From a gamma proteobacterium symbiont of Lucinoma myriamae (GTDB lineage: Bacteria > Pseudomonadota > Gammaproteobacteria > GRL18), in contig JAHXIM010000193.1 in NCBI GenBank assembly GCA_025655635.1, positions 1 through 20,567 of the forward strand: a stretch of DNA of 20,567 bases, given 5' to 3'. The position numbers were made by a program, and so were the translations under genes. Positions within the stretch are counted from its first letter, which is position 1, and each line of letters opens with the position of its first letter. The notes beneath the pieces are model-generated. The model saw only the letters and a program-made list of their open reading frames with translations, was not told where the DNA came from and made no database searches. Of the stretch, positions 6,426 to 13,682 are shown in pieces.

Positions 6426-7556
6426 TTATTCTTTATGTTTCACGTGAAACAATCTATGTTCAGATTTTTTAAGAAAACTATATCTTGCATCATTTGTTGT
6501 TGTTGCAACTATTTGGCTTTTTAGACTGGCTAGTATATCAAAAAAAATTTTTAAGTTTCTTGAATCTAGTTCACTATCAATATCATCTAATAATAATAAA
6601 CTATGCAGATGCTTATTATCAGTTTCAATTAGATATCTAAATTGAGCCAGGATGAGACAGATAATAACAATCTTTTTTTGACCTCTTGAAAGAATATCCT
6701 TAGCGAGATTCTTATTTATACTGATTTTTAATTCACCTCTATGTGTCCCATAACGCGTAAAGCCTGCTGATAAATCCTCATTGAGTTTGGTAGCTAAATA
6801 TTCAGAATAGTTAATCTCTTTACTCCAACCACGATAATAAGTCAGAGAAATTTGTTGAGATAATTGTGAAAAAAATAAAGATAAATATTCTTTAAAATAA
6901 GGTAATATATTTTTTATTAGATTTGAGCGGTATACATTGAGTTTATTATTTAGCTCAATAAGTTGTGGACTCCAGCAATGTATTAAATCAAGTTGTTGTG
7001 AAGTTAATCCATGCTTAACTTTATAGCTCTTAGATAAATTTGAAAGAACATTATTTCTATTATCCAGTATTTTTTTAAATGAGCGCCAATCAACTAAAAA
7101 GGCTTGTTCCACGTGAAACACACCCCAATCTATAAACTTTCGTCGAATAGATGGACCCGCATCTAATAAGGTAAAACTCTCGGGAGTAATTAATCCTAAA
7201 ACAACAAGCTTAGTAATACTGGATAAAGAAGTGATTTTTTTCGAATTTAGATGAATAATAGGTTGTGATAGATCTTTAGAACGACTGATACCTAGTGTAA
7301 ATGACTCTTCGAATTCATTATTGTCAAATGAGGAGAATTTGGAAAAAACGGTACAGGTATTTTCATTGTAGTTGATAAAGCTTTTAATTTTATTACTGCG
7401 AAATGTTCTTGAACGAAGTAATAAATAAATTGACTCAAGGATGGTTGTTTTACCAACACCATTGGAGCCGAAAATAATATTAAAATGAGGGTGAGGTGTT
7501 AAGGTATATTCTGTAAAATTACGGCCATTATGAATTTTTAATAATTCCAGTGGCAT
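6426..7556 (-). CDS. recF: DNA replication and repair protein RecF
   Basis: 376 residues, slightly longer than the usual 357-370. RecF is an SMC-like ATPase that, with RecO and RecR, loads RecA onto gapped single-stranded DNA during recombinational repair. The Walker A motif GSNGVGKTT is near residue 30. The C-terminal half carries the ABC signature region (DILSRGQKKIVIICLILAQ) and Walker B LLLLDDIDSELDSRN. It follows dnaN after 18 bases, so it is translated from the same message. Its coding sequence embeds two parS sites: one encodes FHVEQ near residue 147, and the other encodes FHVKH at the extreme C-terminus (residues 369-374). The extended C-terminal tail may exist partly because of the second site. 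Confidence 0.96.
   Translation of the reverse strand: MPLELLKIHNGRNFTEYTLTPHPHFNIIFGSNGVGKTTILESIYLLLRSRTFRSNKIKSFINYNENTCTVFSKFSSFDNNEFEESFTLGISRSKDLSQPIIHLNSKKITSLSSITKLVVLGLITPESFTLLDAGPSIRRKFIDWGVFHVEQAFLVDWRSFKKILDNRNNVLSNLSKSYKVKHGLTSQQLDLIHCWSPQLIELNNKLNVYRSNLIKNILPYFKEYLSLFFSQLSQQISLTYYRGWSKEINYSEYLATKLNEDLSAGFTRYGTHRGELKISINKNLAKDILSRGQKKIVIICLILAQFRYLIETDNKHLHSLLLLDDIDSELDSRNLKIFFDILASLKSQIVATTTNDARYSFLKKSEHRLFHVKHKE
6436..6451. promoter_or_regulatory. parS centromere site 1 (ParB-binding), perfect palindrome
   Basis: TGTTTCACGTGAAACA, a perfect 16-bp palindrome identical to the widely conserved bacterial parS consensus, is located in the last codons of recF. ParB binds parS, spreads as a clamp and is segregated by ParA. 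ParA/ParB genes are not in the window. Location about 4 kb from the oriC candidate is typical for parS. Confidence 0.9.
7105..7120. promoter_or_regulatory. parS centromere site 2 (one mismatch)
   Basis: TGTTCCACGTGAAACA differs from site 1 at one base (position 5, C for T), keeping the CACGTG core and both flanks. It lies in the middle of recF, 669 bases from site 1, and forces the peptide FHVEQ. Confidence 0.85.
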
Positions 7557-7574
7557 ATCAATAACAACCTGCTT

Positions 7575-8699
7575 CTAAATACGCATCGGCATGACAACAT
7601 ATTTAACACTATCATTATTTAAGCCTGAGATAAGACAACTACTATTAGAGTCAGTTAGACTCAATGTCACTTGGTCTTCTTTTACAGCATTAAGCGCATC
7701 CACTAAATAACCTATATTAAATCCTATGGTAAATTCTTCACCAGAATAGTCTATAACAATATGTTCCTCGGCTTCTTCCTGTTCTGGATTGTGAACAACA
7801 GCAATAAGATGATTTTCTTTAAATTCAAGTCGAGCTGCTTTATATTTTTCCGTTGATAGAACAGCAATCCTGGAAAGTGATTGTTTTAAGACTTGTCTAT
7901 CAGCAATAATATTTTTGGTGCAAAGCTCTGTAGCAGGGATAACACGTTGGTAATCAGGGAAACGACCATCAATTAATTTTGTGGTGAAACTGAGATGTTT
8001 AAAAATAATATTAAGATGACTGGCAGAAATTGAAACATTAATAATTTCATCAGTATCTGAAAGAAGACGATTAAGCTCAGTAATAGCCTTACGAGGAACA
8101 ATAAGCTGCTGAATTGTATCCTTAGGAATATTAATTAAGTTTGTTAAAGAATCAACATAACTAAAGGCTAAACGATGACCATCAGTGGCAATTGTGCGTA
8201 ACTCATCATTATATATTTCAAATAAAAGACCATTTAGGTAATATCGTACATCCTGGTTCGCCATAGAAAACTGAGTTGCATCTAGTACAAATTTTAAATC
8301 ATGTTGTGAAATACTGAATTCCGAACTGGAAGACATAGGGTCTAAATTAGGAAAGTTTTCTGCAGATAGAGTAATTAAAGTAAAACGACTTTTTTTAGCT
8401 TTTAGGATCAGTTTATTATCAACCAACTCAAAATTAAGTAAGATGCCCGCATCAAGATTTTTACAGATATCAAACAGCTTTTTTGCCGGTACTGTAAAAT
8501 CAAAATTTATAGACGTATCTTCAAGAGGTATTATTGTGGTTATTTCAACTTCGAGATCAGTACCTGTGACAGCAAAATTACCATCACTAATATTAACAAG
8601 AATATTAGATAATATGGGTAAAGTCTGACGTTTTTCGACAACACCTATTACAGATTGTAAAGCGGGTAATAAGTCATCTATACCGATTGAAAATTTCAT
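7575..8699 (-). CDS. dnaN: DNA polymerase III subunit beta (sliding clamp)
   Basis: 374 residues, against 366 in E. coli. The product is the ring-shaped dimeric clamp that tethers DNA polymerase III and other factors to DNA. Typical features are the N-terminal MKFSIGIDDLLPALQSVIGVVEKR, TLPILSNILV, the second-domain DVRYYLNGLLFE followed by ATDGHRLA, the third-domain FPDYQRVIP, and the invariant-type C-terminus YVVMPMRI, which forms part of the hydrophobic partner-binding pocket. AAGGA lies nine bases before ATG 8699. dnaA ends 68 bases upstream with no obvious terminator, so a dnaA-dnaN-recF operon is likely. No anomaly seen. Confidence 0.97.
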   Translation of the reverse strand: MKFSIGIDDLLPALQSVIGVVEKRQTLPILSNILVNISDGNFAVTGTDLEVEITTIIPLEDTSINFDFTVPAKKLFDICKNLDAGILLNFELVDNKLILKAKKSRFTLITLSAENFPNLDPMSSSSEFSISQHDLKFVLDATQFSMANQDVRYYLNGLLFEIYNDELRTIATDGHRLAFSYVDSLTNLINIPKDTIQQLIVPRKAITELNRLLSDTDEIINVSISASHLNIIFKHLSFTTKLIDGRFPDYQRVIPATELCTKNIIADRQVLKQSLSRIAVLSTEKYKAARLEFKENHLIAVVHNPEQEEAEEHIVIDYSGEEFTIGFNIGYLVDALNAVKEDQVTLSLTDSNSSCLISGLNNDSVKYVVMPMRI

Positions 8700-8767
8700 T
8701 AACAGCTATCCTTAAAACATAATATTGAAAAATATTCTTACGTTGAAAATAAAACAATTGTACCAAA

Positions 8768-10246
8768 CTAAGAAGTTAACTGCCTATGAAGATTAGTATA
8801 ATCTTCTTCAACAATAACTTCTTCACTTCTTAATTCTTGTATTTTACGACAGGCATATAAAACAGTCGTATGATCACGGCCGCCAAAGGCATCACCTATT
8901 TCAGGCAGACTATGACTGGTTAAGTGTTTTGCTAATGACATAGCAATTTGTCTTGGCCTGGCAACCGAACGTGTGCGTCGTTTTGAATGTAAATCAGCAA
9001 CACGTATTTTGTAATATTCAGCCACAATTTTTTGAATATTTTCAATTGAAACCTGTTTATCTTGTAATGCAATTAGATCATGCAGTGCTAACTTGGCAAA
9101 TTCAACTGATATTTTTTTTCCTTGAAAACATGCTGTAGCAATCACTCTACGTAAAGCACCTTCAAGTTCACGAACATTTGAGCGTATTCGTTGAGCAATA
9201 AAAAATGCCACGTCCTGAGGTAAATCTATATTGGCTTGTGCAGCCTTTGATAATAAAATAGCAACACGAGTTTCAGTATCAGGTAAATCAATAGAAACAG
9301 TTAAACCCCATCCAAAGCGTGATTTAAGGCGATCTTCAAGACCAGAAACTTCTTTTGGATAAGTATCACAAGTCATAATAATTTGTTTCTGACCTTCAAG
9401 AAGGGCATTAAAAGTATGGAAAATTTCTTCTTGTGTTCTTTCCTTACCAGAAAAAAATTGAATATCATCAATGAGTAAGACATCAACTGAACGGTAGAAA
9501 TTCTTAAATTGATCGATAGTTTTATTCTGTAGCGCAGTTATCATCTCCTGTACAAAGCGTTCAGAATGAAGATAAATGACTTTTGAATCCGGGTTATCAG
9601 ACATAATGATATTACCCAGTGCATGAATTAAATGAGTTTTACCCAGACCGACACCACCGTAAATCAAAAAAGGATTATAATTATTATTACTGCTTCCTTC
9701 ACTGATTGTCTCAACAATTTGTAAGGAAGCTGCACGAGCCAGCATATTACATTTACCTTCTACAAATGTATCAAATGACATTTCTTTATTAAGAGCAGAT
9801 TGATATTTCTTAAAACGATTATCAACTGATTCAGAAGACTTAGAACTATTTATAGACGAAGCAACATTCTGAGATACTGAAGTAAATGTACCTGAGCGGT
9901 TAAATTTGGATTCTGAAGAGTCAGAGCTAAACTTTGATGCTGTATTTAAAGTTTTTTTACGGGCAGAAGAATGATCTAATTTGACATCAGTATTACTTTT
10001 TTTAATACTGCCAACCTGAAGTTCGACTGATATAATATTATCTGATAACTTATCAATAATATGAGAAATATTAGACAAAAAGCGTTTTTTTACAACATCA
10101 ATGACAAAGTTATTTGGCGCAAATAGAATCAGATTAACATCGGAAATTAGTTTTGCTTGTAGTGGTAAAATCCAAATTTTATATTCCTCAGCAGAGATTT
10201 CTTTTTCAAGAGCCTGATGACATTTATCCCAAATTTCTAATTTCAT
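8768..10246 (-). CDS. dnaA: Chromosomal replication initiator protein DnaA
   Basis: 492 residues. DnaA is the AAA+ protein that binds DnaA boxes at oriC, melts the AT-rich element and loads the helicase. Domain I is recognisable (IWDKCHQALEKEISAEEYKIW). A Ser/Asn/Lys-rich linker (domain II) runs over about residues 85-150. The AAA+ core has Walker A GGVGLGKTH near residue 197, Walker B VLLIDDIQFF, and sensor regions with EDRLKSRFGWGLT. Domain IV holds the DNA-binding signature SLPEIGDAFGGRDHTTVLYA near the C-terminus. The start at ATG 10246 matches the usual N-terminus. The predicted promoter overlaps DnaA-box-like sequences at 10421-10440, consistent with autoregulation, which is known for dnaA in other bacteria. 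Confidence 0.97.
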   Translation of the reverse strand: MKLEIWDKCHQALEKEISAEEYKIWILPLQAKLISDVNLILFAPNNFVIDVVKKRFLSNISHIIDKLSDNIISVELQVGSIKKSNTDVKLDHSSARKKTLNTASKFSSDSSESKFNRSGTFTSVSQNVASSINSSKSSESVDNRFKKYQSALNKEMSFDTFVEGKCNMLARAASLQIVETISEGSSNNNYNPFLIYGGVGLGKTHLIHALGNIIMSDNPDSKVIYLHSERFVQEMITALQNKTIDQFKNFYRSVDVLLIDDIQFFSGKERTQEEIFHTFNALLEGQKQIIMTCDTYPKEVSGLEDRLKSRFGWGLTVSIDLPDTETRVAILLSKAAQANIDLPQDVAFFIAQRIRSNVRELEGALRRVIATACFQGKKISVEFAKLALHDLIALQDKQVSIENIQKIVAEYYKIRVADLHSKRRTRSVARPRQIAMSLAKHLTSHSLPEIGDAFGGRDHTTVLYACRKIQELRSEEVIVEEDYTNLHRQLTS

Positions 10247-10401
10247 AAAAAGACCATTTTATTATAAAAAAACACTTATTTTTTTTGAATTTTAAATCAA
10301 AAAAAAGTAAAAAAACAACGTAAAAAAATAAATACATCCTATGGATAAGTCTGTTAATAAGTTATCAGGAAGATGGATATAAAATGTTAGGAAGTAGACA
10401 T

Positions 10402-10430
10402 ATTGTATAACAATAATATTTTATTAACAA
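10402..10430 (-). promoter_or_regulatory. Predicted dnaA promoter overlapping DnaA-box-like sites
   Basis: On the minus strand, -35 TTGTTA (10425-10430) and -10 TACAAT (10402-10407) are separated by 17 bases, with transcription toward dnaA starting near 10395. The -35 overlaps the box-like TTATTAACA (10421-10429) and adjoins TTATCAACA (10432-10440), so DnaA binding could repress it. Confidence 0.5.
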
Positions 10431-10705
10431 TTTATCAACAAGCAGATCACAAAATATAAAGAGTTTTTTAAATACATAAAGCTATTGATTATAATTCATT
10501 TAAATACATTATAAACAGAATATAGCCTCACTAATAATAAAAATAAGAAAATATAGATCATTTATATTATTAAAAGAAAAGGACAGGTGTTTATTAGAAA
10601 AACTGAATATATTAATTATTAAAAACTTTTTCAACAAAAAAAATACCTAAAAAATTTATTGAATTCGATTGTATTAAAATCAACTAATTTTTTTGAATTT
10701 AATGA

Positions 10706-10735
10706 TTGACTAATAAGCTTATAAAAATGTATAAT
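10706..10735 (+). promoter_or_regulatory. rpmH promoter
   Basis: A near-consensus sigma-70 promoter: -35 TTGACT (10706-10711), 18-base spacer, perfect -10 TATAAT (10730-10735). Start of transcription is expected near 10742, giving a leader of about 115 bases before rpmH. It is the strongest promoter seen in the window, as expected for a ribosomal protein operon. Confidence 0.8.
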
Positions 10736-10820
10736 TACAGGCTCTAAAAAAAGTCTTTATACGTTTTTCTCTAAATTTGATTTGGGATTTAAAATAGGCT
10801 TTAAGAAAAATTTAAATTAC

Positions 10821-10840
10821 TAGCTTTAGTTTTAAAGCTA
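10821..10840 (+). promoter_or_regulatory. Stem-loop in the rpmH leader
   Basis: TAGCTTTA (10821-10828) pairs exactly with TAAAGCTA (10833-10840) around the tetraloop GTTT, ending five bases before the GGA that serves as ribosome site for rpmH. It could influence translation of L34; this is inference from position. Confidence 0.4.
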
Positions 10841-10857
10841 TATTCGGATAAAATGCA

Positions 10858-10992
10858 ATGAAACGAACTTTCCAACCAAGTAACCTGAAACGTAAACGTA
10901 CTCACGGATTTCGTGCACGCATGGCAACAAAAGCCGGCAGAAAAATATTAAATTCACGTCGCGCTAAAGGTCGTCACCAGTTAGCAGTTTAG
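10858..10992 (+). CDS. rpmH: 50S ribosomal protein L34
   Basis: A 44-codon gene, ATG 10858 to TAG 10990-10992. It encodes the very basic small large-subunit ribosomal protein that begins MKRTFQPSNLKRKRTHGFRA and ends GRHQLAV; both ends match the family, and 44 residues is close to the E. coli 46. It follows a near-consensus promoter and a short leader stem-loop. GGA at 10846-10848 is the likely ribosome site. It sits head-to-head with dnaA across the oriC candidate and upstream of rnpA, the normal bacterial arrangement. A four-base stem with a T7 run directly after the stop (10991-11007) might reduce read-through to rnpA but is too weak to call a terminator. Confidence 0.97.
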   Translation: MKRTFQPSNLKRKRTHGFRARMATKAGRKILNSRRAKGRHQLAV

Positions 10993-11083
10993 TCACTGAC
11001 TTTTTTTGATTGCAAGCATAGCCTCAATTTGACGATAGTTAGATACCAAAATTGAAGCTAAAGGCTTGTTAAAAGATTTCTTA

Positions 11084-11113
11084 TTGACATCTGTATTGGT
11101 AGAAATTCATAGT
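11084..11113 (+). promoter_or_regulatory. Possible rnpA promoter
   Basis: A consensus -35 TTGACA (11084-11089) is followed after 18 bases by the weak -10 CATAGT (11108-11113), about 65 bases before the rnpA ATG. The unusually wide 187-base rpmH-rnpA gap makes a separate promoter plausible. Confidence 0.4.
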
Positions 11114-11179
11114 AGAGTTTAAAATTCAGACAGAGTAATAAATTTTTTGAAATCCAGCTAGTGTACGGTTTTAAAATTA

Positions 11180-11560
11180 ATGTCTGAAAGTAAAAACAAT
11201 TCGCAACAACAATTCAGTCGCAATCTAAGACTTCTCCTTCCCGCAGATTATAAATTCGTTTTCACTCAATCAATCCGATCTTCAGATAAATTACTCACAA
11301 TTTTAGCAAAAAAAAATATTTCTCAGGACCAACCTCGTCTTGGATTGGCTGTTGCAAAAAAGGCAGTAAAAACAGCTGTACACAGAAATCGTATTAAACG
11401 ATTATGTAGAGAATTTTTTCGCTTACATAAAACTAAGATAGCCTGTGCTGATTATGTTATTTTAGTGCGTAGTGGTATTGATAAAACGGATAATAATACT
11501 ATTACAGAATCGCTGGCTAAACAGTTCAATTATCTGAGAAAAAAATTAACAGAAAAATAA
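11180..11560 (+). CDS. rnpA: Ribonuclease P protein component
   Basis: 126 residues, basic. This is the protein cofactor of RNase P, which with the RNA subunit removes 5' leaders from precursor tRNAs. The family N-terminal element is seen as FSRNLRLLLPADYKFVF. The central RNR-motif helix is clear in KKAVKTAVHRNRIKRLCREFFR, which carries the conserved Arg/Lys that contact the RNase P RNA. It lies downstream of rpmH as in nearly all bacteria. The gene does not overlap yidD; 92 bases separate them, containing a small hairpin (AGCCTT, loop ATG, AAGGCT at 11575-11589). The ATG at 11180 has only a weak ribosome site. The length fits the family (110-130 residues). Confidence 0.95.
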   Translation: MSESKNNSQQQFSRNLRLLLPADYKFVFTQSIRSSDKLLTILAKKNISQDQPRLGLAVAKKAVKTAVHRNRIKRLCREFFRLHKTKIACADYVILVRSGIDKTDNNTITESLAKQFNYLRKKLTEK

Positions 11561-11652
11561 TATCGGGCAAGTGAAGCCTTATGAAGGCTAATCTGGTAGA
11601 ATCCCTTGTTGCAAAGAGATAAGCAAAACAAGATTTAATTGGATATGAACAA

Positions 11653-11922
11653 ATGAACGTCTTTCGAAAAATAACGTTGGTAATTCTCAAAGGCTATCAA
11701 TATCTCATTAGTCCAATATTAGGAAATAATTGTCGTTATATACCAAGTTGTTCCTGTTACACCCATACGGCGATAGAACGCTTTGGTGTACTAAAAGGAG
11801 GTTGGATGGGTTTAAAAAGGCTTTTAAGATGTCATCCATTCCATCCGGGTGGTCTGGATCCAGTACCAGAAATAGATTCAACTAAAACGAACGATAAAGA
11901 AAAAGACCATAAGTCAGATTAG
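11653..11922 (+). CDS. yidD: Membrane protein insertion efficiency factor YidD
   Basis: 89 residues. YidD is a small, inner-membrane-associated protein that aids YidC/Sec-dependent insertion of membrane proteins. The family pattern is complete: an amphipathic N-terminal helix (VILKGYQYLISPILGNNCRYIPSCS), the conserved Cys residues, YTHTAIERFGVLKGGWMGLKRLLRC, and the HPFHPGGLDPVP block. A hydrophilic C-terminal tail rich in Lys/Asp follows. GGA at 11641-11643 lies nine bases before ATG 11653. It is placed between rnpA and yidC as usual, but spaced by 92 and 80 bases instead of overlapping. Confidence 0.95.
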   Translation: MNVFRKITLVILKGYQYLISPILGNNCRYIPSCSCYTHTAIERFGVLKGGWMGLKRLLRCHPFHPGGLDPVPEIDSTKTNDKEKDHKSD

Positions 11923-12002
11923 TAGGTATTATCATAGATAGGTAATTATTAGACTGAATAAGTACCTTAAACTTACATAAAGAAACTAGATAAAGTCATA
12001 TT

Positions 12003-13682
12003 ATGGATACACAACGCTTAATTTTATTTGCTGCATTTTTGCTGATTTCAATGTCATTATGGCAGTCCTGGCAAATGCAGGTCAATCCACCGCCTACTAT
12101 CAGTAATAGTGATATTTCTACATCAAGTTCAACTAATCAAGCGGGTTTACCTGTAAAAAATGATTTACCATCAGTACCGATTAGTGAGCAGTCACTAACC
12201 GGTACTGCCAGTGCTAGTGCCCCTTCTGTTGCACAAAAATTCAATAGCGGACAGCGTGTCAGTGTCAAAACTGATGTGTTTGATATTGAAATAGATACCT
12301 TTGGCGGTGATATCAGACGTGTTGCCTTATTAAATTATCCTGTTGATGTTAATAAAGACCCCAGTCCGGTTATTTTAATGAATGATAAATCCGGTTTGTT
12401 TTTTATTAGTCAGACCGGCTTATTAAGCTCATCTAAAGATGATAGCTATGCGCCTGATCATAATGTTGTCTATAATATTTCTCAGTCAAGTTATGAGCTG
12501 GGTGAGCAGTCTGAATTAAAAGTGCCGTTAACATGGACTTCCGAGGATGGAAAATTTACCCTAACTAAAATTTATAAGTTTTATCCTGGTCAATATGAAA
12601 TTGCTGTAGAGCATCAAATCACTAATAATTCAGACAACCCATGGAATGGTCATCTTTATCGTCAGTTACAAAGAACCAGTGTTGAACAAAGCAATATGTT
12701 CTTACAAACTTATACTGGTGCTATGATTTCAAAAGAAGTCGACGGCTTTGAAAAAATTGATTTTCCAGAAATGCTGGAAGGTAATTTAAACCGTAGTAAT
12801 AAGGGTGGTTGGGTCTCTATGATTCAGCATCATTTTATGGGTGCCTGGATACCACCACAAAATAGTGCTGAAAATTACTATACTCGTGTTACAGAAAAAA
12901 ATACGGCTGATCCACATTATATTGTTGGTACAATTTCTTCTGCGCAGCAAGTGAAGCCTAGTGAAACAATCGTCTTAAAAGATTCATTATTTATAGGACC
13001 TAAATTACAAAATCAGATTAATCAATTGGCACCAGGCTTAGACAGTACAGTTGATTATGGTTTTTTATCAGTGATTGCCCATCCTATTTACTGGTTATTG
13101 GAACAGATTCAAACTGTAGTAAATAACTGGGGCTGGTCAATTATTTTCCTGACTATTATTATTAAAGCGCTTTTTTATAAGCTCTCTGCAGCCTCCTATA
13201 AATCTATGGCGCATATGCGTAAAGTGACGCCTCGATTAAAAGCACTTCAAGAACAATTTAAAGATGATTCAGCTGGCAAAAACAAAGCCATGATGGAATT
13301 GTATAAGAAAGAAAAAATTAATCCTTTAGGGGGTTGTTTGCCTATTGTTGTACAAATTCCAGTATTTATTTCTTTATACTGGGTGTTACTAGAAAGTGTC
13401 GAGATGCGCCAGGCTGACTTTATGTTGTGGTTAAATAATTTATCCGCACCTGATCCTTATTATGTGTTACCACTAATAATGGGTATTTCGATGTTTGTGC
13501 AACAAAAACTGAATCCTGCACCTATGGATCCTGTTCAGGCAAAAGTAATGATGATGCTGCCTATTATTTTCACAGTATTTTTTGCCTTTTTCCCATCAGG
13601 ACTGGTTTTATACTGGGTTGTGAATAATTTGTTATCCATTACACAACAATGGTATATCACTCGATCAATTGAGAATGCCTGA
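12003..13682 (+). CDS. yidC: Membrane protein insertase YidC
   Basis: 559 residues, against 548 in E. coli. YidC inserts and folds inner-membrane proteins alone or with SecYEG. The N-terminal transmembrane helix (LILFAAFLLISMSLW) is followed by a Ser/Thr-rich linker and the large periplasmic beta-supersandwich domain of gram-negative YidC (about residues 80-330). The conserved core is intact: WGWSIIFLTIIIKALFYKLS, the cytoplasmic hairpin with MRKVTPRLKALQEQF and KKEKINPLGGCLP, then helices ending in FPSGLVLYWVVNNLLSITQQ. The stop overlaps the mnmE start by eight bases, so the two are translationally coupled. No RBS stands out before ATG 12003. Confidence 0.97.
   Translation: MDTQRLILFAAFLLISMSLWQSWQMQVNPPPTISNSDISTSSSTNQAGLPVKNDLPSVPISEQSLTGTASASAPSVAQKFNSGQRVSVKTDVFDIEIDTFGGDIRRVALLNYPVDVNKDPSPVILMNDKSGLFFISQTGLLSSSKDDSYAPDHNVVYNISQSSYELGEQSELKVPLTWTSEDGKFTLTKIYKFYPGQYEIAVEHQITNNSDNPWNGHLYRQLQRTSVEQSNMFLQTYTGAMISKEVDGFEKIDFPEMLEGNLNRSNKGGWVSMIQHHFMGAWIPPQNSAENYYTRVTEKNTADPHYIVGTISSAQQVKPSETIVLKDSLFIGPKLQNQINQLAPGLDSTVDYGFLSVIAHPIYWLLEQIQTVVNNWGWSIIFLTIIIKALFYKLSAASYKSMAHMRKVTPRLKALQEQFKDDSAGKNKAMMELYKKEKINPLGGCLPIVVQIPVFISLYWVLLESVEMRQADFMLWLNNLSAPDPYYVLPLIMGISMFVQQKLNPAPMDPVQAKVMMMLPIIFTVFFAFFPSGLVLYWVVNNLLSITQQWYITRSIENA

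Larger units (their letters stand above)
10247..10857. other. Candidate oriC: AT-rich dnaA-rpmH intergenic region
   Basis: This 611-base gap lacks any gene and is extremely AT-rich, with many A and T runs. It is the usual oriC position in gammaproteobacteria such as Pseudomonas, and gene polarity on both sides flips here. DnaA-box-like 9-mers occur as outward/inward pairs: TATGGATAA (10340-10348) and TGTTAATAA (10352-10360) on one side, TTATTAACA (10421-10429) and TTATCAACA (10432-10440) on the other, each with one or two differences from TTATCCACA. A ten-base perfect inverted repeat TTTTTTTTGA / TCAAAAAAAA (10279-10306) lies near dnaA, and a long AT stretch follows to about 10700. GATC sites are few (10445 and 10556). 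Strong boxes are absent, so the call rests on position, polarity and composition. Confidence 0.65.

Noticed and set aside
10990..11007. Possible rpmH terminator: AGTC-ACT-GACT followed by T7
   Set aside because: The stem is only four pairs, too weak for a confident intrinsic terminator.
11029..11060. Imperfect inverted repeat TAGCCTCAATTT / AAATTGAAGCTA between rpmH and rnpA
   Set aside because: It has an internal C-A mismatch and a long loop, with no U-run; probably fortuitous in AT-rich DNA.
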